DNA of 8,353 nucleotides from a bacterium (GTDB lineage: Bacteria; BMS3Abin14): contig CP070682.1 of the NCBI GenBank assembly GCA_020352595.1, positions 2,072,857 through 2,081,209 of the forward strand, in the 5' to 3' direction. Below, piece after piece: positions 1 through 5,138 of this stretch (position 1 is the first letter of the stretch; every line of letters starts with the position of its first letter). The notes below the pieces were generated by a model that was not told where the DNA came from, searched no databases, and saw nothing but the letters and a program-made list of their open reading frames with translations. The translations under genes were made by a program, and so were the position numbers.

Positions 1-38
1 TGACACGGCGATGAAAGCTCACTTTGATCTCCGTGTCA
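1..38. repeat. Imperfect palindrome / 38-nt hairpin at the window edge
   Basis: Bases 1-8 (TGACACGG) are the exact reverse complement of 31-38 (CCGTGTCA). Inside, 10-17 (GATGAAAG) pairs with 22-29 (CTTTGATC) except for one G-G mismatch, leaving a CTCA tetraloop at 18-21. A C-T mismatch (9/30) joins the two stems, so 15 of 17 opposed positions pair. No T-run follows on either strand, so it is not a standard intrinsic terminator, although it lies about 160 nt downstream of the - strand membrane-protein gene. It could be a REP-like palindrome, an operator or a structured RNA. It may extend past the window edge. Confidence 0.6.
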
Positions 39-198
39 GGAAGCCCATCGGCTGATCTCCATGAGATCCCTTCCCGGGGGGGGGAAGGTCAGGTGAGGGC
101 GAGGAAAGCCCTTCTTAAGTGTCCTCTGTGTCCTCTGCGGTGACAGCTCTGAATCATACCGGGGCGACACCGTTCAGGTACGCATAAGCCGGATGAAC
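39..198. other. Non-coding stretch with small hairpins
   Basis: No credible gene lies here. Two further small inverted repeats are visible: GATCTC (54-59) with GAGATC (63-68), and CCTTCCC (69-75) with GGGAAGG (82-88) around a G-run of nine G (76-84). The stretch is downstream of the - strand membrane-protein gene and could hold its transcript end, but no U-tract terminator is present. Confidence 0.5.
119..136. repeat. Tandem duplication of GTGTCCTCT
   Basis: GTGTCCTCT occurs at 119-127 and again immediately at 128-136, followed by GCGGTGA. From general knowledge, intergenic text of the form 'gcagaggacacagaggac' recurs in many deltaproteobacterial and metagenome-assembled genomes. Membership of such a dispersed family is inference. 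Confidence 0.5.
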
Positions 199-561
199 CT
201 ATTTTTTGCCGCTTCCTCCCTTGTCCCCCATCATCACGAAGGCCCCCGCAGCCAGACCGCTGAAGCTGGACCCCGCGAAAAGGGCGTAGTGAAGCGGTAT
301 GCCGGACCCCCCGCTGTTGATGAAGGCGTACAGGGCTGACCCGCCGGCGAAGAGGAGGGCTGACACCAGAATCTCGTTGGGCCTGGCGTAGAGCAGAAGC
401 ACGCCCAGCTGGACCACCAGGAAGACGAGGACGAAGGGCAGTCCCAGCCTGTCCATGATCTGGACCGCCGCGGTGCCTTTGCCGCGGGAAGACATGACAA
501 GACCCAGGAGCACGAAGGACGCGGCCCCCAGACAGCCGCCGAGGATGCGGTTCAGGATCAT
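199..561 (-). CDS. Small integral membrane protein, function unknown
   Basis: The gene encodes 120 residues from ATG at 561-559 to TAG at 201-199. I see about four hydrophobic segments: residues 4-22, 41-58 (LPFVLVFLVVQLGVLLLYA region), 62-80 and 91-111. A charged loop follows the first (SSRGKG), and the C-terminus is short, Gly- and Lys-rich. The frame stays open upstream to 738, but those 59 extra residues are Pro/Ser-rich, carry no membrane signal and overlap the degenerate intergenic repeats, so the ATG at 561 is preferred. No clear Shine-Dalgarno site precedes it; instead TATAAT sits just upstream, which would fit a leaderless message. I do not recognise the family. The fold resembles small four-helix membrane proteins in general, and no substrate or partner can be named. 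It is divergent from the DUF2225 gene. Confidence 0.7.
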   Translation of the reverse strand: MILNRILGGCLGAASFVLLGLVMSSRGKGTAAVQIMDRLGLPFVLVFLVVQLGVLLLYARPNEILVSALLFAGGSALYAFINSGGSGIPLHYALFAGSSFSGLAAGAFVMMGDKGGSGKK

Positions 562-568
562 GGCGGCG

Positions 569-574
569 ATTATA
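569..574 (-). promoter_or_regulatory. Perfect -10 hexamer immediately upstream of the membrane-protein ATG
   Basis: Read on the - strand, 574-569 is TATAAT, seven bases before the ATG at 561. Standard spacing would put transcription start at about 562, giving an almost leaderless mRNA. No good -35 is seen: the 17-nt-spaced hexamer (597-592) reads TCCGGT. In this GC-rich background the hexamer is notable, but it could be chance. Confidence 0.35.
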
Positions 575-599
575 TCAGGAGAGGACGGGGAACCGGAGG

Positions 600-780
600 A
601 AAAAAGGGGACAGGGGGGACCGGGAGATGAGTGCTGGATGCTACCAAGCACCAAGTACCGGGTGTTATGTGCCGGGTGCCAAAAAGCCCGGTCCCTCGTT
701 CTAAGCGCCTGGCACTTCGTTATCGATTCCCGGACCATGGACCATGAACTCTCGATTCTGGACTCCGAACCCTGGACTTT
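600..780. repeat. Word-like degenerate tandem repeats in a divergent intergenic region
   Basis: Several short words occur in pairs: ACCAAGC/ACCAAGT (643-656), TACCGGGTG (656-664) and TGCCGGGTG (670-678), TCGATTC (723-729 and 752-758), GGACCAT twice in tandem (732-745), and CTGGACT (758-764 and 772-778). The left edge carries AAAAAAGGGGACAG (600-613). Frames through here give low-quality peptides on both strands. Similar 'ggaccatggaccatg' and 'caccaagcaccaagtacc' text is, from general knowledge, common between genes in some deltaproteobacteria. Its function is unknown. Confidence 0.55.
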
Positions 781-811
781 CAGCCTCCCCTTCTTTCCTT
801 ACGCCGCCACC

Positions 812-842
812 TTGCCTTTTGCCGCCCTGTCTGTATTACTAT
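812..842 (+). promoter_or_regulatory. Weak candidate promoter for the DUF2225 gene
   Basis: TTGCCT (812-817, four of six to TTGACA) is followed by the AT-rich TGTATTACTATAG. TATTAC (834-839) lies at 16 nt spacing and TACTAT (837-842) at 19 nt; each matches four of six positions of TATAAT. It is the only AT-rich patch before the gene at 899. Support is weak. Confidence 0.3.
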
Positions 843-898
843 AGAGCATGGGGAATCTCTGAGTGTCAGGGGTTGCAGTCCATGAAGGGGGAGTAGCC

Positions 899-1570
899 AT
901 GACGGCCGTGACCAGTGTAGCCTTCCGGTGTCCGTGCTGCGGGGCGGCGTTTCATTCCACCGTCTGTCCCGCCGCCAACACGCTGGGCCCGACCACCACG
1001 GATTTCTTTGCCATGTCCGCCGGTGTCCAGTCCATCCACCACCAGGTTCACACATGCCCGGAGTGCGGATACACCTTCCAGGAAATGGAGGATGGTGAAT
1101 TGCAGGAGGAGGTGCGCGGTTTCGTCCTGGATGTTATCTCCCCCAGACTCGAGGGAGGGGAGGTCTCCTCCTGCATGAAGTTTGAATTCCTGGCCCTCAT
1201 CGATGAATTCCTGGGGTCCGGTTATTATTCCCTGGGCATGACCTACCTGCAGGCGGCCTGGGCCTGTTACGACATGGGGCATCACGAGTCAGAAAGACAC
1301 TACAGGGCGGTGGCCGTCGAGTACCTGCGCGAGGCTCTGGAGACCGGGGATCTGGAAAGGGACATCCTCTACCTGGTCCCCTATCTCATCGCCGAGCAGT
1401 ACAGGCGCATCGGGGATGCCGGGTCGGCACGGGAGTGGTACGACAGGCTCCTCGGCATGGACCAGGGGCATCCCGACAGGGATTTCTTCGAGTACATGGC
1501 CGTTCAACAGCGTGACGATCCCAAGGAGTTCATGGGCGAAGTGATCCACGAAGGGCCCACCATCAGGTAA
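899..1570 (+). CDS. DUF2225-type protein with two Cys clusters and helical repeats
   Basis: The product has 223 residues. Near the N-terminus are a CPCC cluster (residues 11-14, inside RCPCCG) and, after about 38 residues including a HHxxH stretch, a CPEC cluster (53-56, inside TCPECG). Together they look like a split zinc-ribbon. The rest is alpha-helical and TPR-like, with repeated aromatic/Ala helices such as YYSLGMTYLQAAWACYDMG. This order matches the uncharacterised bacterial family DUF2225; no activity is established for that family, so only metal binding and protein-protein contact can be inferred. The start is ATG 899, because AGGGGGAG (886-893) is correctly spaced before it; an in-frame GTG at 863 lacks such a site. 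No signal peptide or membrane segment is seen, so it is probably cytoplasmic. It ends at TAA, 140 nt before the nitroreductase start. Confidence 0.8.
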   Translation: MTAVTSVAFRCPCCGAAFHSTVCPAANTLGPTTTDFFAMSAGVQSIHHQVHTCPECGYTFQEMEDGELQEEVRGFVLDVISPRLEGGEVSSCMKFEFLALIDEFLGSGYYSLGMTYLQAAWACYDMGHHESERHYRAVAVEYLREALETGDLERDILYLVPYLIAEQYRRIGDAGSAREWYDRLLGMDQGHPDRDFFEYMAVQQRDDPKEFMGEVIHEGPTIR

Positions 1571-1620
1571 GACCGGCAGACCGGCTCTCCGGGTATGGGG
1601 GCCACCGGGGGAAAAGCCTT

Positions 1621-1666
1621 CCGTCAGGACCCTGGCCGCTGACCATGCCCCCCATGACCCTGACGG
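1621..1666. repeat. 8-bp perfect inverted repeat upstream of the nitroreductase gene
   Basis: CCGTCAGG (1621-1628) is exactly complementary to CCTGACGG (1659-1666), with a 30-nt loop that itself contains CCATG and CATG around a C-run. It lies 45 nt before the chosen GTG start, so it could be an mRNA hairpin in the leader or a two-half-site operator. No T-run follows. Confidence 0.35.
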
Positions 1667-1700
1667 GGCGTCGTACCACAGAATCGCCTGCATCACGCGA

Positions 1701-1705
1701 GGAGG
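1701..1705 (+). promoter_or_regulatory. Shine-Dalgarno GGAGG deciding the GTG start at 1711
   Basis: GGAGG sits five bases before GTG 1711, ideal spacing. The upstream in-frame ATG codons at 1645 and 1654 have no comparable site. The ATG at 1707 is out of frame. Confidence 0.7.
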
Positions 1706-1710
1706 TATGG

Positions 1711-2229
1711 GTGGACCTTTACGATCTCATGCGAGCCAGGGAGAGCATCCGCAGTTACGATCCGGACAGGCCGGTTTCCCCGGAGGTGCTCCAGAGGATC
1801 CTCGAAGCGGGCCGTCTCGCCCCGTCCGCGGCCAACCGCCAGCCGTGGAGGTTCCTGGTGGTTTCCTCCGGAGTGATGCTGGAAAGGGTGCGCCCCTGCT
1901 ACCCTAGGCCCTGGTTCGAGGCCGCGCCCCATGTCCTGGTGGTGGTGGGCCGTGAGGAAGAAGCCTGGGTGCGCGCCAAGGATGGATACAACTCCCTCGA
2001 GACCGACCTGACCATCGCCATGGACCACATGATCCTCGCGGCGGAGTACGAGGGCGTGGGCACCTGCTGGATCGCCGCCTTCGACCCGGACATCCTGCGC
2101 GAAGCCCTGTCCCTCAGAAAAGGGGAGAAGGTCTTCGCCATCACCCCTCTGGGCTACCTGCCCCCCGGCGCCTCCAAGAAGGGAAACAAGAGGCGAAAGG
2201 CCATGGAAGAGGTCGTGAGGTACCTCTGA
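1711..2229 (+). CDS. Nitroreductase family protein (FMN-dependent oxidoreductase)
   Basis: With a GTG start the product is 172 residues, a normal length for the short nitroreductases, and begins MDLYDLMRARESIRSYDP as that family usually does. Recognisable features are RxRESIR (residues 8-14, phosphate/FMN binding region), PSAANRQPWRFLVV (about 38-51), the Gly-x-x-x-Cys-Trp-Ile element around residue 117, and the C-terminal PLGYLPP followed by a basic KKGNKRRK stretch. These enzymes bind FMN and use NAD(P)H or another donor to reduce nitro groups, quinones or similar electron-poor substrates; the physiological substrate here cannot be told. The protein should be cytoplasmic. The longer frame from 1645 adds 22 residues without family resemblance. 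Spacing to the next gene is 73 nt in the same direction, so co-transcription is possible. Confidence 0.88.
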   Translation: MDLYDLMRARESIRSYDPDRPVSPEVLQRILEAGRLAPSAANRQPWRFLVVSSGVMLERVRPCYPRPWFEAAPHVLVVVGREEEAWVRAKDGYNSLETDLTIAMDHMILAAEYEGVGTCWIAAFDPDILREALSLRKGEKVFAITPLGYLPPGASKKGNKRRKAMEEVVRYL

Positions 2230-2290
2230 GACATCCATTACCTCAGCCTGCGCTGCCAGTCCCTCTTCAGTGCCCGCACCGACCCGGAAC

Positions 2291-2297
2291 GGGGAGG
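2291..2297 (+). promoter_or_regulatory. Shine-Dalgarno GGGGAGG deciding a TTG start at 2303
   Basis: GGGGAGG lies five bases before TTG 2303. The GTG at 2270, which opens the longer frame, has only pyrimidine-rich sequence (CAGTCCCTCTTCA) before it. Confidence 0.65.
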
Positions 2298-2302
2298 CCT
2301 TC

Positions 2303-2989
2303 TTGAACGTCAGGATCACTCCTGTACGCCTCGGCTTTGACCAGTGCTACATCCTTCAGGGGGAGGGTGTGGTCCTGGTGGATGCCGGCGCGCCGGGCAA
2401 GGGAGCGGTGTTCCGACGGGAACTGGAAAGATCCGGGCTGCACCCCGGCGATGTGAGGCTGGTGGTGATCACCCACGGACACTGGGATCATATCGGCAGC
2501 GCCGGTGAGATAGCCGCCATGACCGGAGCTCCCCTCGCCATGCACGAACTGGAGGGGCCTTGGCTTGAGGGATCCAGGACCCCATTGTCCGCCGGGGTGA
2601 CATTCTGGGGCAGGGTCATGCAGGGCCTGGTGGCCGGGATCATGCCCCTTATAAGAGTACCGCCCGCCAAAGTGGACCTGAGGATAACCGGCGCCGGCCT
2701 GCGTCTGGATGACTATGGGGTCAGGGGGCGGGTGATCCACACGCCGGGGCACTCAGCGGGCTCGGTGAGCGTTCTGCTCGACTCGGGCGAGGCCTTCGTC
2801 GGCGACCTGGCCATGAACAGGTTCCCGCTGCGCCTCACACCCGGCCTGCCCATTTTTGCCGAGGACGAGGGCCTGGTCAGGGAGAGCTGGGACCTCCTGC
2901 TCCGGGAAGGGGCGAGGGTGGTCTACCCTGCCCACGGGAAACCGTTTCCCGCCCGGATCATGAGGAAGGCGCTGGAGACCGGACGCTGA
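2303..2989 (+). CDS. Metallo-beta-lactamase-fold hydrolase
   Basis: The product is 228 residues from TTG 2303, starting MNVRITPVRLGFDQCYIL, the usual first strand of this fold. The metal ligands are complete: H58-x-H60-x-D62-H63 (THGHWDHIG), H150 (TPGHSAGS), D168 (GDLAMN) and H211 (YPAHGKP), so a di-metal hydrolase of the glyoxalase II/MBL superfamily is expected. A hydrophobic helix (about residues 99-117) lies between the first and second ligand sets, probably the lid over the active site. The substrate cannot be assigned; thioesters, lactones, phosphoesters and similar are all known for the superfamily. No signal peptide is seen, so it should be cytoplasmic. A GTG at 2270 would add 11 residues but lacks a ribosome site. 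It follows the nitroreductase by 73 nt. Confidence 0.9.
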   Translation: MNVRITPVRLGFDQCYILQGEGVVLVDAGAPGKGAVFRRELERSGLHPGDVRLVVITHGHWDHIGSAGEIAAMTGAPLAMHELEGPWLEGSRTPLSAGVTFWGRVMQGLVAGIMPLIRVPPAKVDLRITGAGLRLDDYGVRGRVIHTPGHSAGSVSVLLDSGEAFVGDLAMNRFPLRLTPGLPIFAEDEGLVRESWDLLLREGARVVYPAHGKPFPARIMRKALETGR

Positions 2990-3249
2990 CGGCAGAGCGA
3001 TGCTCCCGGCATGGGGTGCGCATCCTTTCCTTACCGCGCATCGTGTGGTACAAGGGAGAGGAGTCGGGTGAGTCCGGGACCATGCGGGCTTTGGCCCGAC
3101 GCACCCTGTGTGGCCACGCAGCGGTTCAACTCCCCTTCCAGGCAGCCGTTCCAAGGCCCTTCCGGTTCCCTGGCGCATATCGCACCTGATCCCTGTTGAG
3201 GCCCGGAAACCTGTCAGGCAACCTGATCCTCGAAGAAAGGGCGGATGCA
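2990..3249. other. Intergenic region with GC-rich hairpins, no gene found
   Basis: The 260 nt between the MBL gene and the small lysine-rich gene hold small inverted repeats but no convincing gene. They include CGGGC-TTTG-GCCCG near 3087-3100 and the quasi-palindrome CTGTGTGG/CCACGCAG at about 3107-3122. GGTTCAACTCC at about 3123-3133 resembles a tRNA T-arm, but its stem and an acceptor stem do not form properly. GCGCAT occurs three times. A leader or small RNA is possible but not demonstrated. Confidence 0.4.
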
Positions 3250-3419
3250 ATGGCACGATCTCCTTACAAACACGCGAAGCGCCAGAAGGAGCTGGCCAAG
3301 AAAAAGAAAAAGGAAGAGAAGAGACAGCGGAAGATGGAGAGAAAGAACACTCCTGATCAGGTTCCGACGCTGGATTCCACCCGGGAGCCCGATGAGGAGC
3401 CGCAGGAGACCTGATCCCT
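3184..3419. repeat. Recurring CCTGATC word around the small lysine-rich gene
   Basis: ACCTGATCC occurs at 3184-3192, 3221-3229 and 3409-3417, so it both precedes the gene and overlaps its stop. The 10-bp palindrome CCTGATCAGG lies inside the gene at 3352-3361, and the related CCTGTCAGG at 3210-3218. The copies upstream could be half-sites for a DNA-binding protein; this is inference from spacing and repetition only. Confidence 0.35.
3250..3414 (+). CDS. Small lysine-rich hypothetical protein (54 aa)
   Basis: The product has a highly basic, probably helical segment of Lys, Arg, Glu and Gln from residue 4 to 33 (starting SPYKHAKRQKELAKKKKK), then an acidic, Pro- and Thr-containing tail ending DEEPQET. 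This charge layout fits a nucleic-acid- or ribosome-binding small protein, but no activity is known. From memory, short proteins beginning MA(R/K)SPxKHxKRxKE occur in deltaproteobacteria as conserved hypotheticals; I cannot verify that here. The chosen ATG at 3250 starts exactly at that motif. The frame opens at 3196, but the extra 18 residues look non-coding. The ribosome site is weak: AAAGG at 3236-3240, nine bases before the ATG. The gene stands alone, about 260 nt after the MBL gene and 320 nt before the thioredoxin gene. Confidence 0.65.
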   Translation: MARSPYKHAKRQKELAKKKKKEEKRQRKMERKNTPDQVPTLDSTREPDEEPQET

Positions 3420-3733
3420 CTCCGGTCCACACCGGGCCCGCCGCTCCTGGGCCCCGGCGTGTCATTCCGCCTTTCCCCGCGTCGCCCGAGCCATGGCCGG
3501 TCGTGTGCGGTGTCCCCTTCCCTGTAAAGGGCTCTGGTTAAGGGACAACCCGGCGGAGCCCGGCCATGCCCGGCCCGCGGTACAGGCTTGAAAATCGACA
3601 CCGGTTGTGTGAAGAATACGGTCGAGCCTGCGGGCTCCGCTATCAGATGCACTGGGGAAAAAGCCTGGGGGGGCATCTTTTCCACGGATGTTCCTTCCGC
3701 CTTGCAGCGGGAAGGACGCGAAAGGGGCAGAGG
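3415..3733. other. Long structured non-coding leader before the thioredoxin gene
   Basis: The 319 nt contain no convincing gene; the frame open from 3566 encodes low-complexity residues with no family resemblance before the signal peptide. Inverted repeats are dense. TGTCCCCTT (3511-3519) can pair with either AAAGGG (3526-3531) or AAGGGACA (3540-3547). GAGCC (3624-3628) pairs with GGCTC (3633-3637), and TCCTTCC..GC (3692-3700) with GC..GGAAGGA (3707-3716). GCCCGGCC is repeated at 3558-3565 and 3568-3575. I see no known riboswitch consensus. Confidence 0.4.
3588..3617 (+). promoter_or_regulatory. Candidate sigma-70-type promoter for the thioredoxin gene
   Basis: TTGAAA (3588-3593, five of six to TTGACA) is followed after 18 nt by AAGAAT (3612-3617, four of six to TATAAT), in one of the few AT-rich patches here. 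Transcription would begin at about 3624 and give a leader of roughly 110 nt carrying the hairpins at 3624-3637 and 3692-3716. Confidence 0.35.
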
Positions 3734-4321
3734 GTGTCATTAGGGGTCCCCTCGGGATGTCTGGTGCGGACCGGATGGCCGGTCGCGTTCCTCTGTTTCC
3801 TCTCCCTTCTTGCCCTCGCGATCCCGGCCGGGGCCATGAGCGTCAAGGCCGGTGATACGGCGCCCCAATTCACGGCCCGCACGATGCAGGGACAGGAGAT
3901 CAGGCTTTCCGACTACCGGGGCCGCGACGTCTTCCTGGTTTTCTGGTCCTCCTGGTGTTCGAGGTGCAAGGAGGAGATGGTGTTCCTCCGGCAGCTTCGC
4001 GACCGTTATCCTTCGGTTGTGTTCCTGGCCGTCAACGCCGAAGCCGAGGAGCCCGACGAAAGGACCCTCCAGCACATGGAGGATGCCATACAGGAGTGGG
4101 GGATCCCCTTCACCATCCTCATCGATTACGGCCTGCGGATATGGGACCTTTACGGTGTCAATGCCCTGCCAAGCAGCGTCATCATCGGCAAGGACGGTTC
4201 CCTGATCTTCGTCGAGCCCAATTTCTATTTCGAATCCCCCCTTCATCTGGAGGAGGCACTGGAGGCCATGGAGTCGGCCGCGTCCAAGGCGGGCGCCCCG
4301 TCCGGGGAGGCCTCTCCATAG
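3734..4321 (+). CDS. Exported TlpA/ResA-like thioredoxin-fold protein
   Basis: From GTG 3734 the product has 195 residues. A signal peptide is clear: a short N-terminus with Arg12, a hydrophobic core (about residues 17-30, VAFLCFLSLLALAI) and a likely cleavage at PAGA|M (after residue 34). The mature protein has the AhpC/TSA-TlpA layout: GDTAPQF, LSDYRGRDVFLVFW, the redox pair C75-x-x-C78 (WCSRC), an insert rich in acidic residues, and the cis-proline loop NALPSSVII (P146), then GKDG. Such proteins act outside the cytoplasm in cytochrome c maturation or disulfide reduction; the partner is unknown, and no ccm or dsb gene lies in the window. The start is uncertain: GTG 3764 would give 185 residues and keep the hydrophobic core. 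The longer frame from 3566 would bury the signal peptide internally. Confidence 0.85.
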   Translation: MSLGVPSGCLVRTGWPVAFLCFLSLLALAIPAGAMSVKAGDTAPQFTARTMQGQEIRLSDYRGRDVFLVFWSSWCSRCKEEMVFLRQLRDRYPSVVFLAVNAEAEEPDERTLQHMEDAIQEWGIPFTILIDYGLRIWDLYGVNALPSSVIIGKDGSLIFVEPNFYFESPLHLEEALEAMESAASKAGAPSGEASP

Positions 4322-4340
4322 GCAGGCCTCTGCAGGCCTC
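4307..4340 (+). terminator. Hairpin from three AGGCCT palindromes at the end of the thioredoxin gene
   Basis: AGGCCT occurs at 4308-4313, 4324-4329 and 4334-4339, spanning the stop codon (4319-4321). GAGGCCT (4307-4313) pairs perfectly over 7 bp with AGGCCTC (4324-4330) or with the copy at 4334-4340. GCAGGCCTC is also a direct repeat (4322-4330, 4332-4340). There is no T-run, so termination by this structure is only a possibility; mRNA 3' stabilisation is an alternative. Confidence 0.35.
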
Positions 4341-4526
4341 ATCCCTCACAGTGCCGTGGTGGACTGCGCAGGAAAACCGCGGTCAGCGCCGCTCGCCGTC
4401 CGGTGAGTGCGTGGAACTCATCCGCGTCCTGCCGTCAGGGAAGTCAACAGCTGCGCCCCTTCTCCCTCGACAGCTCAAGAACAGGATCTGTCCCCAAAGG
4501 GCTCATTTTTTTGCTATTGGTAAAGT

Positions 4527-5138
4527 ATGAAGATCGTTCTGGCCACCCGTGATGCCGACCAGCTCCGCATCATGAGGAACGTCATGAAGAGAACCGGTGT
4601 GGAGCTCGTCCTCCTCGAGGAGCTCGATGGCGAGCCTCCCGAGATCCCGCGGGACGGGACCACCTTTGCCCAGAACGCCATGCTCAAGGCCTCGGCCCTG
4701 GCTCGCTGGGCCAACCTCCCCGTCCTGGCTGAGGACTCCGGCCTCGAGGTGAGAGCCCTGGGTGGAGCTCCCGGAGTGGACTCCCCCGTCTTCGCGGGTG
4801 AGGACGGGGAAGCCAACGCGGATGTTCTGCTGGAGAGGATGTCAGCCGTCCCGGGCAACGAGCGCCACGCCCAGTACACCTGCGCAGTCTGCCTCTCGGC
4901 TCCCGACGGAAGACACTGGGAGGCGGAGGGGCACGCCGAAGGCATGATCACGACGCAGAAGAAGGGATACGGAGGCAGCGGTTATGATCCGGTCTTCTTC
5001 TTCCCGGCGGCCGGGATGACCTTCGCCGAGATGCCTCCCATGATCAGGAGCACGGTCAGCCACCTGCTCCGGGCCCTCGAGGAACTGGAGAGAAGACTGC
5101 CCGCCATCGTGAGGGATCTCGAGAAGACGGGCTTCTAG
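4527..5138 (+). CDS. rdgB: RdgB/HAM1-fold nucleoside triphosphate pyrophosphatase, divergent
   Basis: The 203 residues follow the whole length of the XTP/dITP pyrophosphatase fold: MKIVLATRD start, TFAQNAMLKA (N50, K54), the catalytic-loop AEDSGLEV (E69, D70), GGAPGVDSP, GYGGSGYDPVFF (147-158) and FAEM..SH near residue 178. Canonical members remove pyrophosphate from dITP, XTP and related damaged nucleotides. Here several positions I would expect to contact the nucleotide differ: the N-terminal TxNxxK reads TRDADQ (Asn to Asp9, Lys to Gln12), the Arg after GVxS is Val88, and the late KNxxSHR block reads RSTVSHL (Lys to Arg174, Asn to Ser175, Arg to Leu180). The fold is certain, but substrate and activity are not. 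No strong Shine-Dalgarno site precedes the ATG. It is 205 nt after the thioredoxin gene and 134 nt before korA. Confidence 0.8.
   Translation: MKIVLATRDADQLRIMRNVMKRTGVELVLLEELDGEPPEIPRDGTTFAQNAMLKASALARWANLPVLAEDSGLEVRALGGAPGVDSPVFAGEDGEANADVLLERMSAVPGNERHAQYTCAVCLSAPDGRHWEAEGHAEGMITTQKKGYGGSGYDPVFFFPAAGMTFAEMPPMIRSTVSHLLRALEELERRLPAIVRDLEKTGF

Noticed and set aside
3050..3145. tRNA-like sequence ending GGTTCAACTCC before the small lysine-rich gene
   Set aside because: The T-loop text is right, but the 5-bp T-stem has a C-C mismatch, no matching 7-bp acceptor stem is found upstream, and no anticodon arm with normal spacing is visible. It may be chance or a degraded tRNA fragment.
2753..3685. 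Long - strand open frame of 310 codons spanning the MBL gene, an intergenic region and the small gene
   Set aside because: It overlaps two supported + strand genes, is Pro/Arg-rich and has no recognisable motif.
3566..3733. N-terminal extension of the thioredoxin gene from ATG 3566
   Set aside because: It would place the signal peptide about 70 residues inside the protein and overlaps hairpin-rich leader DNA.
4488..4512. Intrinsic terminator CCCC-AAA-GGG followed by seven T
   Set aside because: The stem is only three to four base pairs and four bases separate it from the T-run, so it is too weak. The AT-rich patch may instead help initiate the rdgB-like transcript, but no good promoter boxes were found.
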